A stretch of DNA of 53,011 nt from CAJBLF01 sp964613015. Its GTDB lineage: Bacteria > Patescibacteriota > Gracilibacteria > Absconditabacterales > Absconditicoccaceae. The position numbers and the translations under genes are program-made. Positions 29,542 through 40,077 of the stretch are shown here, one piece after another (the stretch's first letter is position 1; each line of letters starts with the position of its first letter). The notes below the pieces were generated by a model. It was not told where the DNA came from. It saw only the letters and a program-made list of their open reading frames with translations, and did no database searches. Location: assembly GCA_964613015.1 (NCBI GenBank), contig CAZTFP010000007.1, positions 1 through 53,011 on the forward strand. The letters run 5' to 3'.

Positions 29542-29555
29542 CGAACGTTCGTTCG
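29542..29555 (+). promoter_or_regulatory. SOS box (LexA operator)
   Basis: CGAACGTTCGTTCG matches the Gram-positive LexA consensus CGAAC-N4-GTTCG at all ten fixed positions. It lies between the -10 hexamer and the lexA start. Confidence 0.85.
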
Positions 29556-29577
29556 TTTTATTGCTTTTGCTAATACC

Positions 29578-30159
29578 ATGTGAAGGAAGTCCATGTATGA
29601 TGATCATCTCAATAAGTTTAGGAAGTACTATTTCAAGACTCGTAAGGTGCCTTCATTACAGAAATGAGGGGAGATTATATGACTGTCATCCAAATCCAGT
29701 GTCCATAATTTTTATCAGAATCTGGTAAAATCAGATTTTCTAACAAAGATGGATAACGAATATTTTCCTACCAAGAAACTAACTTCAATTCCGCTATTTG
29801 AATCCATTCACGCTGGATTCCCTTCTCCCGCAACAGATGATCTGAAGTCAGAGATGTCTATTGAAGATTATATGATAGATAATCCTAACTCTACGATTAT
29901 GTTAAAAGTTAAGTGAGATAGTATGATAGACGCAGGAATAAGAGAATGAGATATCATCGTAGTAGACAAAGCAAGAAAGCATCAGATTGGTGATATAGTT
30001 GTAGCTATTATTGATGGAGACTATACCGTCAAATATCTACAGAAAGACAAAACCCATAATTATTATCTAAGCGCTGGTAATCCTGAGTATGATGATATAT
30101 ACCCCAAGGATGATTTAGAAATTTTTGGTGTTGTGCTTTCATCATTTAGGAGATATTAA
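29578..30159 (+). CDS. lexA: LexA-family SOS repressor
   Basis: 193 residues. The N-terminal winged helix (about 5-60) contains KVPSLQKGGEIIGLSSKSSVHNFYQNL, which parallels the LexA recognition helix. The C-terminal S24 peptidase part has a cleavage site AG (in SIHAGFPSP), catalytic Ser in KGDSMIDAGI and catalytic Lys in YTVKYLQK. Under RecA filament stimulation it would cut itself and release its targets. The SOS box lies 23 bases before the start, so autoregulation is expected. A second ATG (29593) is possible. It ends 1 base before the polymerase gene. Confidence 0.88.
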
Positions 30160-30160
30160 G

Positions 30161-31381
30161 ATGATATTAAAGAAATCTGATAAAGTATGGTGACTTGTAG
30201 ACTGTGATAGCTTTTATGCTTCATGTGAAGTTTTAAGGAATCCAGCATTAAGATGAAAACCTGTCTGTGTAGGAAGAGATAAAGATATAGTGCTTGCTGC
30301 TACCTATGAAGCAAAGAGATATGGAATAAAGACAGGTACAGCAACCTGGGACGCTAAAAAGTTATACAAAGATATAATCATTATCCCTCCTGATTTTGCT
30401 TACTATGGTAGAATTTCAGAAAAACTAGTAGAATATTTATATGGTATCAGTGAGAGAGTAGAAGTATTTAGTATCGATGAATCATTTGTAGATTTAAGCT
30501 GACTAGCTGAACATACAGAAGAAGCATATAGAGAGTTCTGAGAGAAGCTTAAGATAGATATAAAGAATAAAATCTGAATACCAGTTTCTATAGGACTATG
30601 ACCAACAAAGTTACTAGCGAAGATGTTCTGTAAGATCAATAAACCACGAGGTGAATTTGTAGCTCTAGAAGAGAGTAGTATCGATAAAGTATTACAGAAC
30701 CACAAGGTAGGAGATATAACTTTTATCGGATCACAGTGGAACAAAAAGCTCCAATATATCTGTAAATCAGCCTATGATTTCAAGTCGCTTAACTACGAGG
30801 ATGTAAAAAATATGATGTGACAGAACGGTATGAAGTTATGGTTTGAGCTAAACAGTATCAATGCTATGACCTTCGGGAACCCAGACAAGCCCAAATGAAT
30901 AAGTAGGGTATGGTCATTCCATCCCAACTTCACCACAGATAAAACTAAAGTATTCACCTATCTCTTAGAAAATTTTGAGAGAGCGTATACGCATCTACTA
31001 GACGTAAATATGAAAACCAAGTATATCAAAGTATATATGAGAGACAAAGATTTTAATCCCTATAGTATGGATACTCGTTTACCGTATTCCATAAACGATA
31101 GAACCAGGTTAAGCTCGATAGTAAAAACAATATTTGAGAAGATATTTACTCCATGACTTAGTTATAGAACTACGTGAGTATTTTTATGAGAATTAGAGAA
31201 TAACCAACATCAGCAACCATCTATTTTCGACATCCAAAATATACACAAACAAAACGATTTGCTAAGCACAACGATAAACAAGCTAAACAAGAGATTTGGG
31301 GACTGAATAGTAACCGTATGATTCATAGGCAAGCATGTAAAGAAGAAGATAGACGACCTGATCATGGGTAGTGTAAGATAA
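30161..31381 (+). CDS. umuC: Y-family DNA polymerase (UmuC/DinB type)
   Basis: 406 residues. Motifs are GLVDCDSFYASCEVLRNPALRGKPV (first catalytic Asp), AATYEAKRYGIKTGT, VFSIDESFVDLSG (SIDE acid pair), IPVSIGLGPTKLLAK and the little-finger RLSSIVKTIFEKIF. This is the UmuC branch of translesion polymerases, which copies damaged templates with low fidelity. It starts 1 base after lexA, so both are under one SOS-controlled promoter. TGA glycines are frequent, including IGLG and the SIG region. A terminator follows within 3 bases. Confidence 0.92.
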
Positions 31382-31383
31382 AG

Positions 31384-31408
31384 AAAAGGACCTGGGGTCT
31401 TTTTTTTA
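31384..31408 (+). terminator. Terminator of the SOS operon
   Basis: AAAGGACC, a short loop, GGTCTTTTTTT directly after the polymerase stop. Confidence 0.8.
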
Positions 31409-31617
31409 TAAAAAAATATATCAATATTATAGTATATTCAACAGAGAATTTTATTAAAAATCAGTTCAAAAATCGACCCAAAAAATGACTCAAAAAACAA
31501 CTCAATTTTTGCCTTTTAAGCCACTTTTGAACGAAATAAAGAAAAATTATCGCTTGATTTTTGTAGTTTTTTTGTATAAAATAAAAAAAATATTTTTAAT
31601 ATATTACAAATATAACT

Positions 31618-32283
31618 ATGACAAAGAAAACCGGTGATGGGTGACTATCCATAAAACAAGATCTATTTTGTAAATATTGTATAGAATCTGGTGGCAATGC
31701 AACTGAGGCATACTGTAAAGCATATTGAAGAACTAATAGAGATTATGTCAGAAGATATGCTTCAAGACTAAACAAAAATCCATTTATTAAAGAAAGAATA
31801 CAAGAACTTATGGCAGAAGCATGATTGAATAGAATACATCTTAGTATGGGGATATTAGATCTTGCAAATCAAAACGAAAACATGTTTGTAAAGCTTTCTG
31901 CTATGAATTCATTAATGAAAATTGTTGATAAACTTGATAGTCAAGATAAGACAACAGAGTTAATAAATGACACCACAACAGTTCCTATTTTGGGATCAAA
32001 TATAAAAAGTATGGTGCTTTTATTAGAAGATACCATAAAGAAGGTAAGGTCATGAGAAATTAATGAAAAAACAGCAAGTAGTATAATGGGATTAACCAAC
32101 ATTTTAATGAAGATATATCCAATTTACAAAAGAGAGACTCCAAGAGAAGAAGACAAGCTAACTCCTGAACAACAAGAACAAATCGACAACATGCTTAGGA
32201 AACACCACAAATATTGTTGTATGTCGGATAATGAGAATAATACCTTGCCAAGCATTACAAGTAATGTAGCAGTGATTTACTAA
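31618..32283 (+). CDS. Terminase small subunit-like protein
   Basis: 221 residues. The N-terminal 70 residues (LSIKQDLFCKYCIESGGNATEAYCKAYG, then RYASRLNKNPFIKERIQELM) follow the phage terminase small-subunit pattern: KQ..F...Y, NAT.A, LL.NP. This domain is a helix-turn-helix that recognises packaging sites. The C-terminal part is helical and hydrophilic and ends with a CC pair near 199-200. No large subunit, portal or capsid gene is near. It is either a phage relic or a host DNA-binding protein that uses the fold. An inverted repeat separates it from the convergent hxsB gene. Confidence 0.65.
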
Positions 32284-32323
32284 TATTTCCTTTGAAAATA
32301 ATTTCAAAATTTCAAAGAATATT
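32282..32323. terminator. Inverted repeat between convergent genes
   Basis: AATATT..CTTTGAAA pairs with TTTCAAAG.AATATT, between the terminase-like gene and hxsB. It has no long T-run but may act as a bidirectional terminator. Confidence 0.5.
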
Positions 32324-32338
32324 ACCACAGTTATAATG

Positions 32339-33736
32339 TTATCATATTCGCTTTTTAAATATATCTAATACCTCCTTATCGCCACTCTTCACATACTTAA
32401 ACAATATGTCTAAAATACCCTCATTTATTAAGCATCTATTTGCATTATTTTTGAATATATCTCCTTCTTGGGATTTATTAACAATAGGACAAATTCAACA
32501 AAAACAAGAGTACGGGCATTGATAACAACGAGGAAATGCTTCTGTACACGATGACATACACATAATCTTTGTTACATCATTCTGATATAAATCTTTATAT
32601 AACGAATCATTCACATTCCCGATTTTAAATAAATCACATCCTGTTTCAGCCATCATTCTTCCTTCATCACATGTATATATATTTCAATCATAATTTATTG
32701 CCACTTGTCATATAACAGCTCAGCAAGGAGATCTTATCTCCATATGATTCATATCATATCTTTGAAATATTTTAGATAGATATATCTGTGCAGTCCCTTC
32801 GATAAACAACTTTCATCATTTATTAATTTCAATTATATAAGTTAATGCTTTTTCATAAAAACTTAAAAAATCAGCAGAACTATAACCAATAATCTCAGAA
32901 AGTTTTTCTGCGAATCAAAAGGGGTTTAGTGGCCTTAAATAGATCGAATTCAGTCATAGGCTTATATATGTGTCAATAATCTGTTTATATTGATCTAGGC
33001 TCATTTTTGTTGTGGTCTGGATTGCGTTTACCTTATTCCTGATGTTCATATCTTTGTACTCATCATTAATAAACTTAAGTTTCTCCATTAATTTATTGTA
33101 AGCGTCTTCATTCTTGACTGGTCTATTTTTATTATGAAGATATCTATCTCAATCTAATGAGGTACATATTTTAACATCATTTTTAATTAGAAAATCTAAC
33201 ATTCATTTTTCCAATAAAAGAATATTTGAAACCACATTGATATCGATTGATTTATCTAATTTTCATGGAACTAGTCTCACTTTCTCAACTATAAATTTCA
33301 ATACTTCAAAATTCAATAAAGGTTCTCATCATTGAAATTCTATAGTAATATTTTTGTTGGGCGACTGTAATATTAAATCGACTGTTCTTTGTGCTGTATT
33401 ATAATTCATATCAAGTTTTTTATCTTCTCAACACTTTCTACTAGCTTGACAATATATGCAATTTTGATTGCACCTATTAGTAAGCACAACTACAAATAAA
33501 GATGTCCCTTTTTCTAAATATCATTTACTCTTCCTATATTTCTTTATTATCGGCTCGAGGTCTTTATATTCATAAAAATAAAACTTATTTAAAAGACTCT
33601 CTTTATCGAGATTTTTATCCAACAATAATTGAAAATCTTTTTTTTCTAGAAAATCATAATCTCCAACATCATTGATGATTAAATATTTATCCTCAAACTT
33701 CTTAAAGTTAAAATGCATTAATTTGTAGTTCTTCAT
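32339..33736 (-). CDS. hxsB: HxsB, His-Xaa-Ser system radical SAM maturase
   Basis: 465 residues. An N-terminal leader-recognition-like region (1-75) is followed by the radical SAM motif CNQNCIYC (Cys89, 93, 96), EFQGGEPLLN, SLDGDRYLHNKNRP, LRPLNPFGFA and a C-terminal SPASM-type cluster region rich in Cys (CDEGRMM, CMSSC, CYQCPYSCFCGICP). This fits the HxsB branch of SPASM peptide maturases. It would bind SAM and several 4Fe-4S clusters and modify the HAS-repeat protein made from the divergent gene. It starts 1 base after the hxsC stop. The reaction catalysed in Hxs systems is not known to me. Confidence 0.85.
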
Positions 33737-33737
33737 A

Positions 33738-34940
33738 TTAATCTTTTATAGGGATAATATTTTCTTTCTCTAACATATAATATGATGACTGGAACACTCA
33801 TCAACATGACGACCTCATTATACATTCATCACACACATTAAAATATTTTATCTTATATTTTGAGATACTTTGAAGACAAAAGTCTCTAAACGGCGGATCA
33901 ACAAAGCATAGGGGAACATTAAATACATATGCTCATATTTTTTTCTTAAGCAATTTCATTATTGCATTTTGCATATTATGTTTAAAATCACTATATGGTA
34001 CCCAAACTCTATCTTTATTTATTATAGCCGATCAAAGAAACTCCATTCCAATAAATGATACTCTGTATAAACCATTAAAATTATCTCATATAAAGTCTGC
34101 TATATCTTCCAAGAACATATAATTATCCTTCTGAATAACTATTCTAAGCTCGATATTTTGTCACTTTGATAATAGATTTTTAATGCCTTGTATAGTCTGA
34201 TCAAAAGATCATTTTACTTTTGTAATTCCATCGTGAATTTCAGCTATATGTGCATGAAGAGGAATACAGAAATCTATATTTTTAATTCATACACTATTAA
34301 TAGCATCGACTAAAGAAGAATAAGAAAAAGTTCTTCCATTGGATAAAATAGAGATGCTTGTGTTTGGAATATAACTTTTACATAAAGATAAAATCTTAAT
34401 AAAATCTTGTTTTAATAATGTTGGTTCTCATCAGGAAATAGATAAATGCTTAGTTGTTTTATCCATTAAACTTAGTATTCTTTCTATCTTTTTTAATGAT
34501 AATCAATCACTTTTGTTATGAGAAAGAGGTAAAGGACACATTATACAAGAACTATTACAATCATTTGTTGGAATCATTAAATTATCATCTGTACCTATTC
34601 TATATAGAATCATTAGTCTTTGGTTTGTTTGTGCTGGTTGGATTTCTACGATATCTCATTCTTCAAGAAAAGAGATATCATTAGTTGGATAGAAATAATT
34701 AACTCACATGAGATTATTACTAAGCAAGTCTTTTTCTATAAAATTCTGAGCTTGATGTCATAGAATAATATATTTTCATTCTAGATTATTAACAGATGCT
34801 AATCTTTCTATAAAATTATCATTAATAAAAAGAATTTCATTATCCTGTATAGTATTTCAGTCAGTATTAATTCTAATCTTACCAATAAATGGAGATTTAG
34901 CGTTACCAGTGCCAATATAAATTAATCTATTCTGTTCCAT
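33738..34940 (-). CDS. hxsC: HxsC, His-Xaa-Ser system radical SAM maturase
   Basis: 400 residues. After an N-terminal beta-rich region, the radical SAM site is TNDCNSSCIMCP with Cys128, 132 and 135, then SISGGEPTLLK, ILSNGRTF and IPLHAH. A late CDECIMRSSCGG could bind an auxiliary cluster. The DCNSSCIMCP form with early length matches the HxsC branch, the second of the two maturases always paired in these loci. Its first 14 bases overlap the end of hxsD, so translation is coupled. Two radical SAM enzymes on one substrate suggest two successive modifications. Confidence 0.85.
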
Positions 34941-35334
34941 TTTTTTCTTTATCGTCATCAAAAGGTAAAGCTATTTCATAGGGATCTAATATATAATTAT
35001 CTTTTTTTTCATACTCAGTCATGTCGAAATAATCAGTATTATCATCATATGCTTCTGTTTCAAATAATGCCTTACTAATTATCATCTCCCTTACAGCATG
35101 AGTTTCATTATATATTATATCTCTGATCTTCTGATTATTTAGATGTTCAAAAAATAACGTCTCTATGGTAGATGAGTTATTTTTTCAATTAACTGAGTGG
35201 ATTTCAAGTATATAAAAATCATCAACACGGTCATTAAACTTAATTTTATATTCATTTGATAATATATCAATAACTCTGAAAATATCTTTTTCACTATATA
35301 GCTTTGCATTAATTTTTATCTCTATACATTTCAT
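34927..35334 (-). CDS. hxsD: HxsD, His-Xaa-Ser system protein
   Basis: 135 residues. An N-terminal KCIEIKINAKLYSEKDIFRVIDIL is followed by the family core FFEHLNNQKIRDIIYNETHAVREMIISKALFE. That core corresponds to the LLNDYxLRE-type motif for which the HxsD family is recognised. The C-terminus is acidic (FDDDKEKNGTE). HxsD is always found with HxsB/HxsC, and its role is unproven; a substrate-binding or chaperone part is a reasonable guess. It overlaps hxsC by 14 bases and follows the 118-residue gene by 26 bases. Confidence 0.78.
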
Positions 35335-35360
35335 TTTTATTTAAATATTTTTCTAAAAAA

Positions 35361-35717
35361 CTATTTTTCTTGTGTAACAAATTGTTTAAGAATTTCTATA
35401 AGGTCGAAACGATCAAGCTCCCATCTTTTAAATTCTTCAGTATCAATATATCGAATCTTATCATCTTTTGAAATAATAATCTTTCATTTAAATTTTTTTC
35501 TGATAGTTAAATTTCTTTTTTTTTCATTCTCTCAATGTTTTGGTATATCATTTAACACATTTTCTGGTATAGAAACAGCAATTTTCTTATATACATCTAG
35601 AACATTGGAATAATTTATATTTTCTTTTTTTTCGTTATTTCAAATATATTGAAGTCTTTCTATTGATTTTCAGTTACATTCAATTGATAATTTTCAAGTA
35701 TTTTTTAAATCCACCAT
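35361..35717 (-). CDS. Unrecognised first gene of the Hxs operon
   Basis: 118 residues, starting MVDLKNTGKLSIECNGKS. It is basic, mixed alpha/beta, with one cysteine and no membrane span. ILNDIPK-like and RNLTIRKKFKGKIIISKDDKIRYIDTEEFKRWELDRFDLIEIL suggest a compact beta-hairpin/helix protein. I do not recognise a family. It is 26 bases upstream of hxsD on the same strand, so it is very likely transcribed with the maturases. It could be a regulator, a leader-binding protein or a further Hxs component specific to this lineage. Confidence 0.7.
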
Positions 35718-35790
35718 AGAACAATCATTTAATAAATAATTTCATATGTACTATGGTTATTTTAAATAGGTTTACAATCTAAAGTTTACC

Positions 35791-35812
35791 AACCTTAAAT
35801 TAACCTTAAATT
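35791..35812. repeat. Tandem 11-base repeat between the divergent Hxs genes
   Basis: AACCTTAAATT occurs twice head to tail in the 197-base region shared by hxsA and the maturase operon. The 11-base period equals about one helical turn, so it may be an operator for coordinated control. Confidence 0.5.
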
Positions 35813-35914
35813 TAGTGTTGATTATAGTTAATTAAAGATTAAAAATTATTCAAATATAGAAAACATGATTGACATTATATAAATATAAAGTTTTTTTATT
35901 CATAAAAAAACAAA

Positions 35915-37627
35915 ATGAATAATGGATTATTCAATCAACTAAATTCTGATGAAAGTCATTTTCTTAAGAGAATTAAAACTGTATGATTATTGAGCATTTT
36001 GGCAACATGACTAATTACAAGTAAAATTGCATGAGATAAGGTTTATGCTAATAATGAGACAAAAATCAATGATTCTTCTAATGATGCAAATATAACTAAC
36101 ATTTCAGATAAATCTAAAATAATACTAGCATTTCAAGACACACATAAAATAATTCGCACCAGCAGTAGTATGATGTTAGCATATCATGCGTCTCACGCTT
36201 CCCATGCATCACATGCATCACACGCTTCTCACGCTTCTTGATCTTATTATACTACACCAACGTATACTCCGCCAGTATATACACCTCCTGTATATACTCC
36301 ACCAGCATATGTTCCACCAACACCAACTTGTTGATTAAACTCATATTCTACTAATTGAAAATGCTCATGTTACCCTTGATATATTTGGGCGTATCCAAAT
36401 GATTCTACAAATTTTGACTGCATTCTGAAACCGACATTAACACCGACACAATCATGCCAATTAGAATTTTGATCAAATGCCACTGTTGGATCAACTGTAG
36501 GAATGTGTGCTTGTAAAATATGATATCAATGGAACGATCCTAATAATAAAACCTATTGTGTATTAACACCAACTCTAACGCCATTACAAATATGTCAAAA
36601 TAAATTCTGATATAACGTCTCTACTGATTGAATAATGAATAATGATTGAACATACAATTGTTATTGTAATGCATGATATCAATGGAACAATCCTAATAAT
36701 AAATCCTATTGTGTGTTAACACCAACACTAACACCCACACAACAATGTCAGGCATCTTATTGAATCAATTCTAATAGTAGTTGAGTAGTAAATTCAGACG
36801 GTTCATATAACTGTAGTTGTATGAATTGATATGAGTGGAATAGTAATCAGACGAGTTGTGTCAAAACAAACTGTAAGACACCAGAAAATATATTGTCTTG
36901 TTCTCTTGCTCTTGATACATGCCCCAATATATGCAAAGATGACACATATTATTCTAGTAAGTATTGTTGAGAAACATATTCATGAAGTTATAGTTTGGGC
37001 AATTGAACAAGATGAAATGATTGATTATACAACTGTTATTGTTGACAATGAAAAATACGGAATAGTGATCATACTACTTGTATAGCATGATGAACAGGAA
37101 CGAATATTAACACAAGTTCCAATATAAACACATGAAATGAACTACAAGAAGCTATTTCATGGATGTATAGTGGGGGACTAACTAATTATAGTACAGCTGA
37201 TCAATTTATGTGAGATGAATACATAACTAGAGAACAGGCAAGTAAGTTCTTTGTAAAATTCGCTAATACTCAATGAAGATATGATATTGATAATAAATCG
37301 AATAATTTTACTGATACAAGAAAAGCAACTCCTGACCTTATACCCTATATATCAAGTGTTTATAGTATGTGATTTATGAATTGAAAAAATCATAAATTTA
37401 TGCCATTCTCATTTTTAACACAAGCACAAGCAATAGCGACAATGATTAGAATTGTTTGGGGTTATCAGGATGAAACATGAATACAGTGGTATGATCAATA
37501 TTATTCAATGGCGAATAATCATTCGATACTTAATGGACTAGGATTTGATTACAACACCCTAGATTCTACTAACATCAAAAGAGGTGAAATGGCGATATTA
37601 TTGTATAGATTGAATAATTCAAAATAA
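35915..37627 (+). CDS. hxsA: HxsA-type exported substrate: HAS repeats, Cys-rich repeats, SLH-like domain
   Basis: 570 residues. An N-terminal signal (hydrophobic about 22-38, likely cleavage after VYA at 43-45) is followed by a linker, six tandem HAS triplets at 91-108 and a Pro/Thr/Tyr-rich spacer (PPVYTPP units, 110-138). Four related cysteine repeats of about 35-45 residues come next, with CxCxxGYxW cores, then a fifth divergent one. An S-layer-homology-like region (about 425-570: ELQEAISWMYSGG, ITREQASKFFVKF, NFTDT, IKRGEMAILLYRL) ends it. The HxS repeat and the divergent hxsBCD genes make it the likely substrate. SLH regions usually bind the cell wall, so the repeat would be shown on the surface. 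About 35 glycines are TGA-coded. Confidence 0.8.
36185..36238 (+). repeat. Six His-Ala-Ser codon triplets
   Basis: Six 9-base units coding HAS. The synonymous codons vary (CAT/CAC, GCG/GCT/GCA, TCT/TCC/TCA) while the residues do not vary, so selection appears to act on the peptide. Confidence 0.9.
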
Positions 37628-37674
37628 TATATGATTATATTAATCTAAATAAATTTTATATACTGTATCCTTTA

Positions 37675-37953
37675 ATGAAGAGATTTTTCATATTTTCATT
37701 ATTGTTATTGACTCTAATAATGTTTACTGGATGTGTAAGCGACCAAGAATATAATGAATCACAAGATGAGTTATATACTTGTCAGAACAATCTTGATACG
37801 GCAAATAACAATATAGATGAAGCTAATAATACGATAGAAGATTTAAATGATCAAATAGATGAGGTCCAAGGTTACGTAGATGGTCCATATTATGATTTAA
37901 ATGATGCCGTGTATTCTATGGAACCATGAAGCACTGTTGATAAAGTGGAATAA
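37675..37953 (+). CDS. Coiled-coil lipoprotein
   Basis: 92 residues. A lipoprotein signal (MKRFFIFSLLLLTLIMFTGC, lipobox FTGC) is followed by an acidic coiled coil (QDELYTCQNNLDTANNNIDEANNTIEDLNDQIDEVQ) and a short tail. It resembles the small helical Lpp-like lipoproteins, which trimerise. It lies 47 bases after hxsA on the same strand and may share its transcript, which would put a second surface protein beside the Hxs substrate. The link is positional only. Confidence 0.72.
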
Positions 37954-38093
37954 TTTATATTTTCTGTCAATTTATATGTTAGAAATTTGATAAACATTAT
38001 TTTTAGATTATATTATCACTTACTACCTTTATTTTATAGATCTTATAAATGTGATATTTAGAAAAGAACTTATCTAAAGATGAAAAAATTATT

Positions 38094-38504
38094 ATGAAAT
38101 CAAGATTAACGGTATTGGTTTTTCTTAGGCATGTTATTTGGTTTTTAATTATTTGGATGATTTTTTCGAATTCAATGTCCAATGACCCAACAATGTGATG
38201 AATTTTTGGCTTTGTTTGTATGGTTTTCATTATTTTTCTTGTTGTTGATTTGAATAAATTTTCTGCAACAGAAATAGCACTTACAGATAAAAGACTTTTG
38301 TTTAAAGAATGAGTTTTTTCCAGGAATGTTATTGAGTTAAAAATAGATCAAATAGAGAGTATTTCGTTGAAACAATCATTTGGTTGAATGGTATTCAACT
38401 ATTGAACTTTAATAATAACTGGAACATGAGGTACTGATGAAAAAATCTATTGGATTAATGCACCATTAAAATTTAAAAATAAAATTTATGAAATTAAAAA
38501 ATAA
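38094..38504 (+). CDS. Membrane protein with a bacterial PH domain (YdbT/DUF304-like)
   Basis: 136 residues. Two hydrophobic segments (about 7-25 and 35-52) are followed by TEIALTDKRLLFKEGVFSRNVIELKIDQIESISLKQSFGGMVFNYGTLIITGTGG, which is the bPH2/DUF304 pattern. These proteins are membrane-bound with an unknown partner, and related ones are linked to envelope stress. Four or more glycines are TGA-coded, including the FGGM and NYGT glycines. Confidence 0.8.
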
Positions 38505-38622
38505 CTAAACCAAAATATTAATAGGATTCTTAATTAGAATCAAGGGCTATCTTTGCTGTTAAGATCAAATAGTTTTTTAATAGGGATATGTAAGGTGAGC
38601 CTATTATTGAAGGAATGCAATA

Positions 38623-39957
38623 ATGAGTAAATATTATTGTTTATCTTATATGATAATTATGTTTTTTATATGAAAGGATAAGAGTAAACTATTGAATAAG
38701 TTTATCTTTAATGATGCTTATAATTTTTATGTTGATAATGTACTTTTACCTCTTTTAAAATTTTCAAGAACATACTTAGCAGATAATGAAAAAATAATCC
38801 AATTACAAGAACTTGCTTTGAAAATTATAATGGGGTTTGAGATGGAAATGGTTTTTTTAAAAAAAGAAAATAAAAATGATAGTGTTCATTTATACGAAAG
38901 ATTAAAAGACATAACTAAGTCAATTTTAGATTGAATACTTCGGAGGAATTTACTTTATAATAGGGCTTATATTTCTTTTTTATCATATAGTAAATGACCG
39001 GGATATCTTAAAAATGATATTAGATATTCTATTAATAAAGTAAAAAAACAGTATCTAAAGGCTGGTAATGTAATTATAGTGAATGATTTGACGCAATCCT
39101 CGAGAATAGGTGATTATTTAATTATAAATAATGGAAAAATAATCAATATTTTAGAGACAAAAAAAAATGGCAAGGTTATTAGAGGAATCCAAAAAATGAA
39201 TTCAATGAAAACAGATAGACAATGAACTAAAATTTTAGATACATTTAATAAAATAAATGATAATGTAGGAATAAAAAGTACTGTTTTGAGTAAGAACTAC
39301 CTTAGTAAGGTTGAGAATATAATAAAAAAAACATATAAGAGTTGATGTGAGATAAATAGACTAAATAGTTTGACAAGCATAAGGGTCATTTATACTCATA
39401 CGACAAAACAAATTGATTATAAAAAGCTTATAAATCAGTCTAAAAAAGCTAAAAAGTTTATACAAAATAAAGATAGTGATGAAATATTACATATTTCAAA
39501 TTTGGATTTTTTTGCTAAAAGACATAATAGATTTATAACATCAACGATTGCTCCATACTCAGTTTTCCCTTTTGATAATACTACTTGTATGGATTTGATG
39601 TCTTGAGTACTTCAGTTGTCAACATACATAAATATATCAATATTGAAAAAAGAATTTATAAAGAATTGATGGATAGTATATGAAGAAAACAATAAAATAG
39701 AGGTTGCTGTAGACGACATGAATGCAAGTAATTTCTTCTATGAAAATAATGTTGATACATCAATATTTAAAGTCAGAAAAGATGATTGATACTTTAGCAC
39801 AGTTTCAATTCATATTATATTACTTATTGGTTTAGAATTTAGAAACTATAAGGAGATACTTGATATGTATGAAAATTTTTATCAAGAAAGTAAATTGGAC
39901 AAAAAGAACAAATGAATGCTTCTCAATTTTCTCAATGATAGGAATATATTCTACTAA
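38623..39957 (+). CDS. Hypothetical protein with a possible PD-(D/E)xK nuclease core
   Basis: 444 residues. A helical N-terminus (1-145) is followed by NDLTQSSRIGDYLIINNGKIINILETKKNGK. There Asp164, Glu178 and Lys180 have the spacing of a PD-(D/E)xK nuclease. The rest (about 200-444) is unrecognised and lysine-rich. The start at 38623 has AAGGA 8 bases upstream; a TTG start at 38692 is less likely. With the HEPN-like protein downstream this could be a defence-type module. Confidence in the gene is good, in the nuclease call modest. Confidence 0.55.
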
Positions 39958-40077
39958 AAATTCATTAAAGTAGGAATAACTAAATAGTTTTCAAATAAGC
40001 AATAACAATCTAAACCATAATATATTAAGAAATATATAATCACAGACATTATGAGTTTTATTATCAATCATTAGAAT

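Noticed and set aside
31618..32283. Prophage
   Set aside because: Only one terminase-like gene is present; there are no structural, integrase or lysis genes, and no attachment repeats were seen.
36185..36238. CRISPR-like or microsatellite repeat
   Set aside because: The units are only 9 bases, vary in sequence and are in frame in a protein; they encode the HAS triplets.
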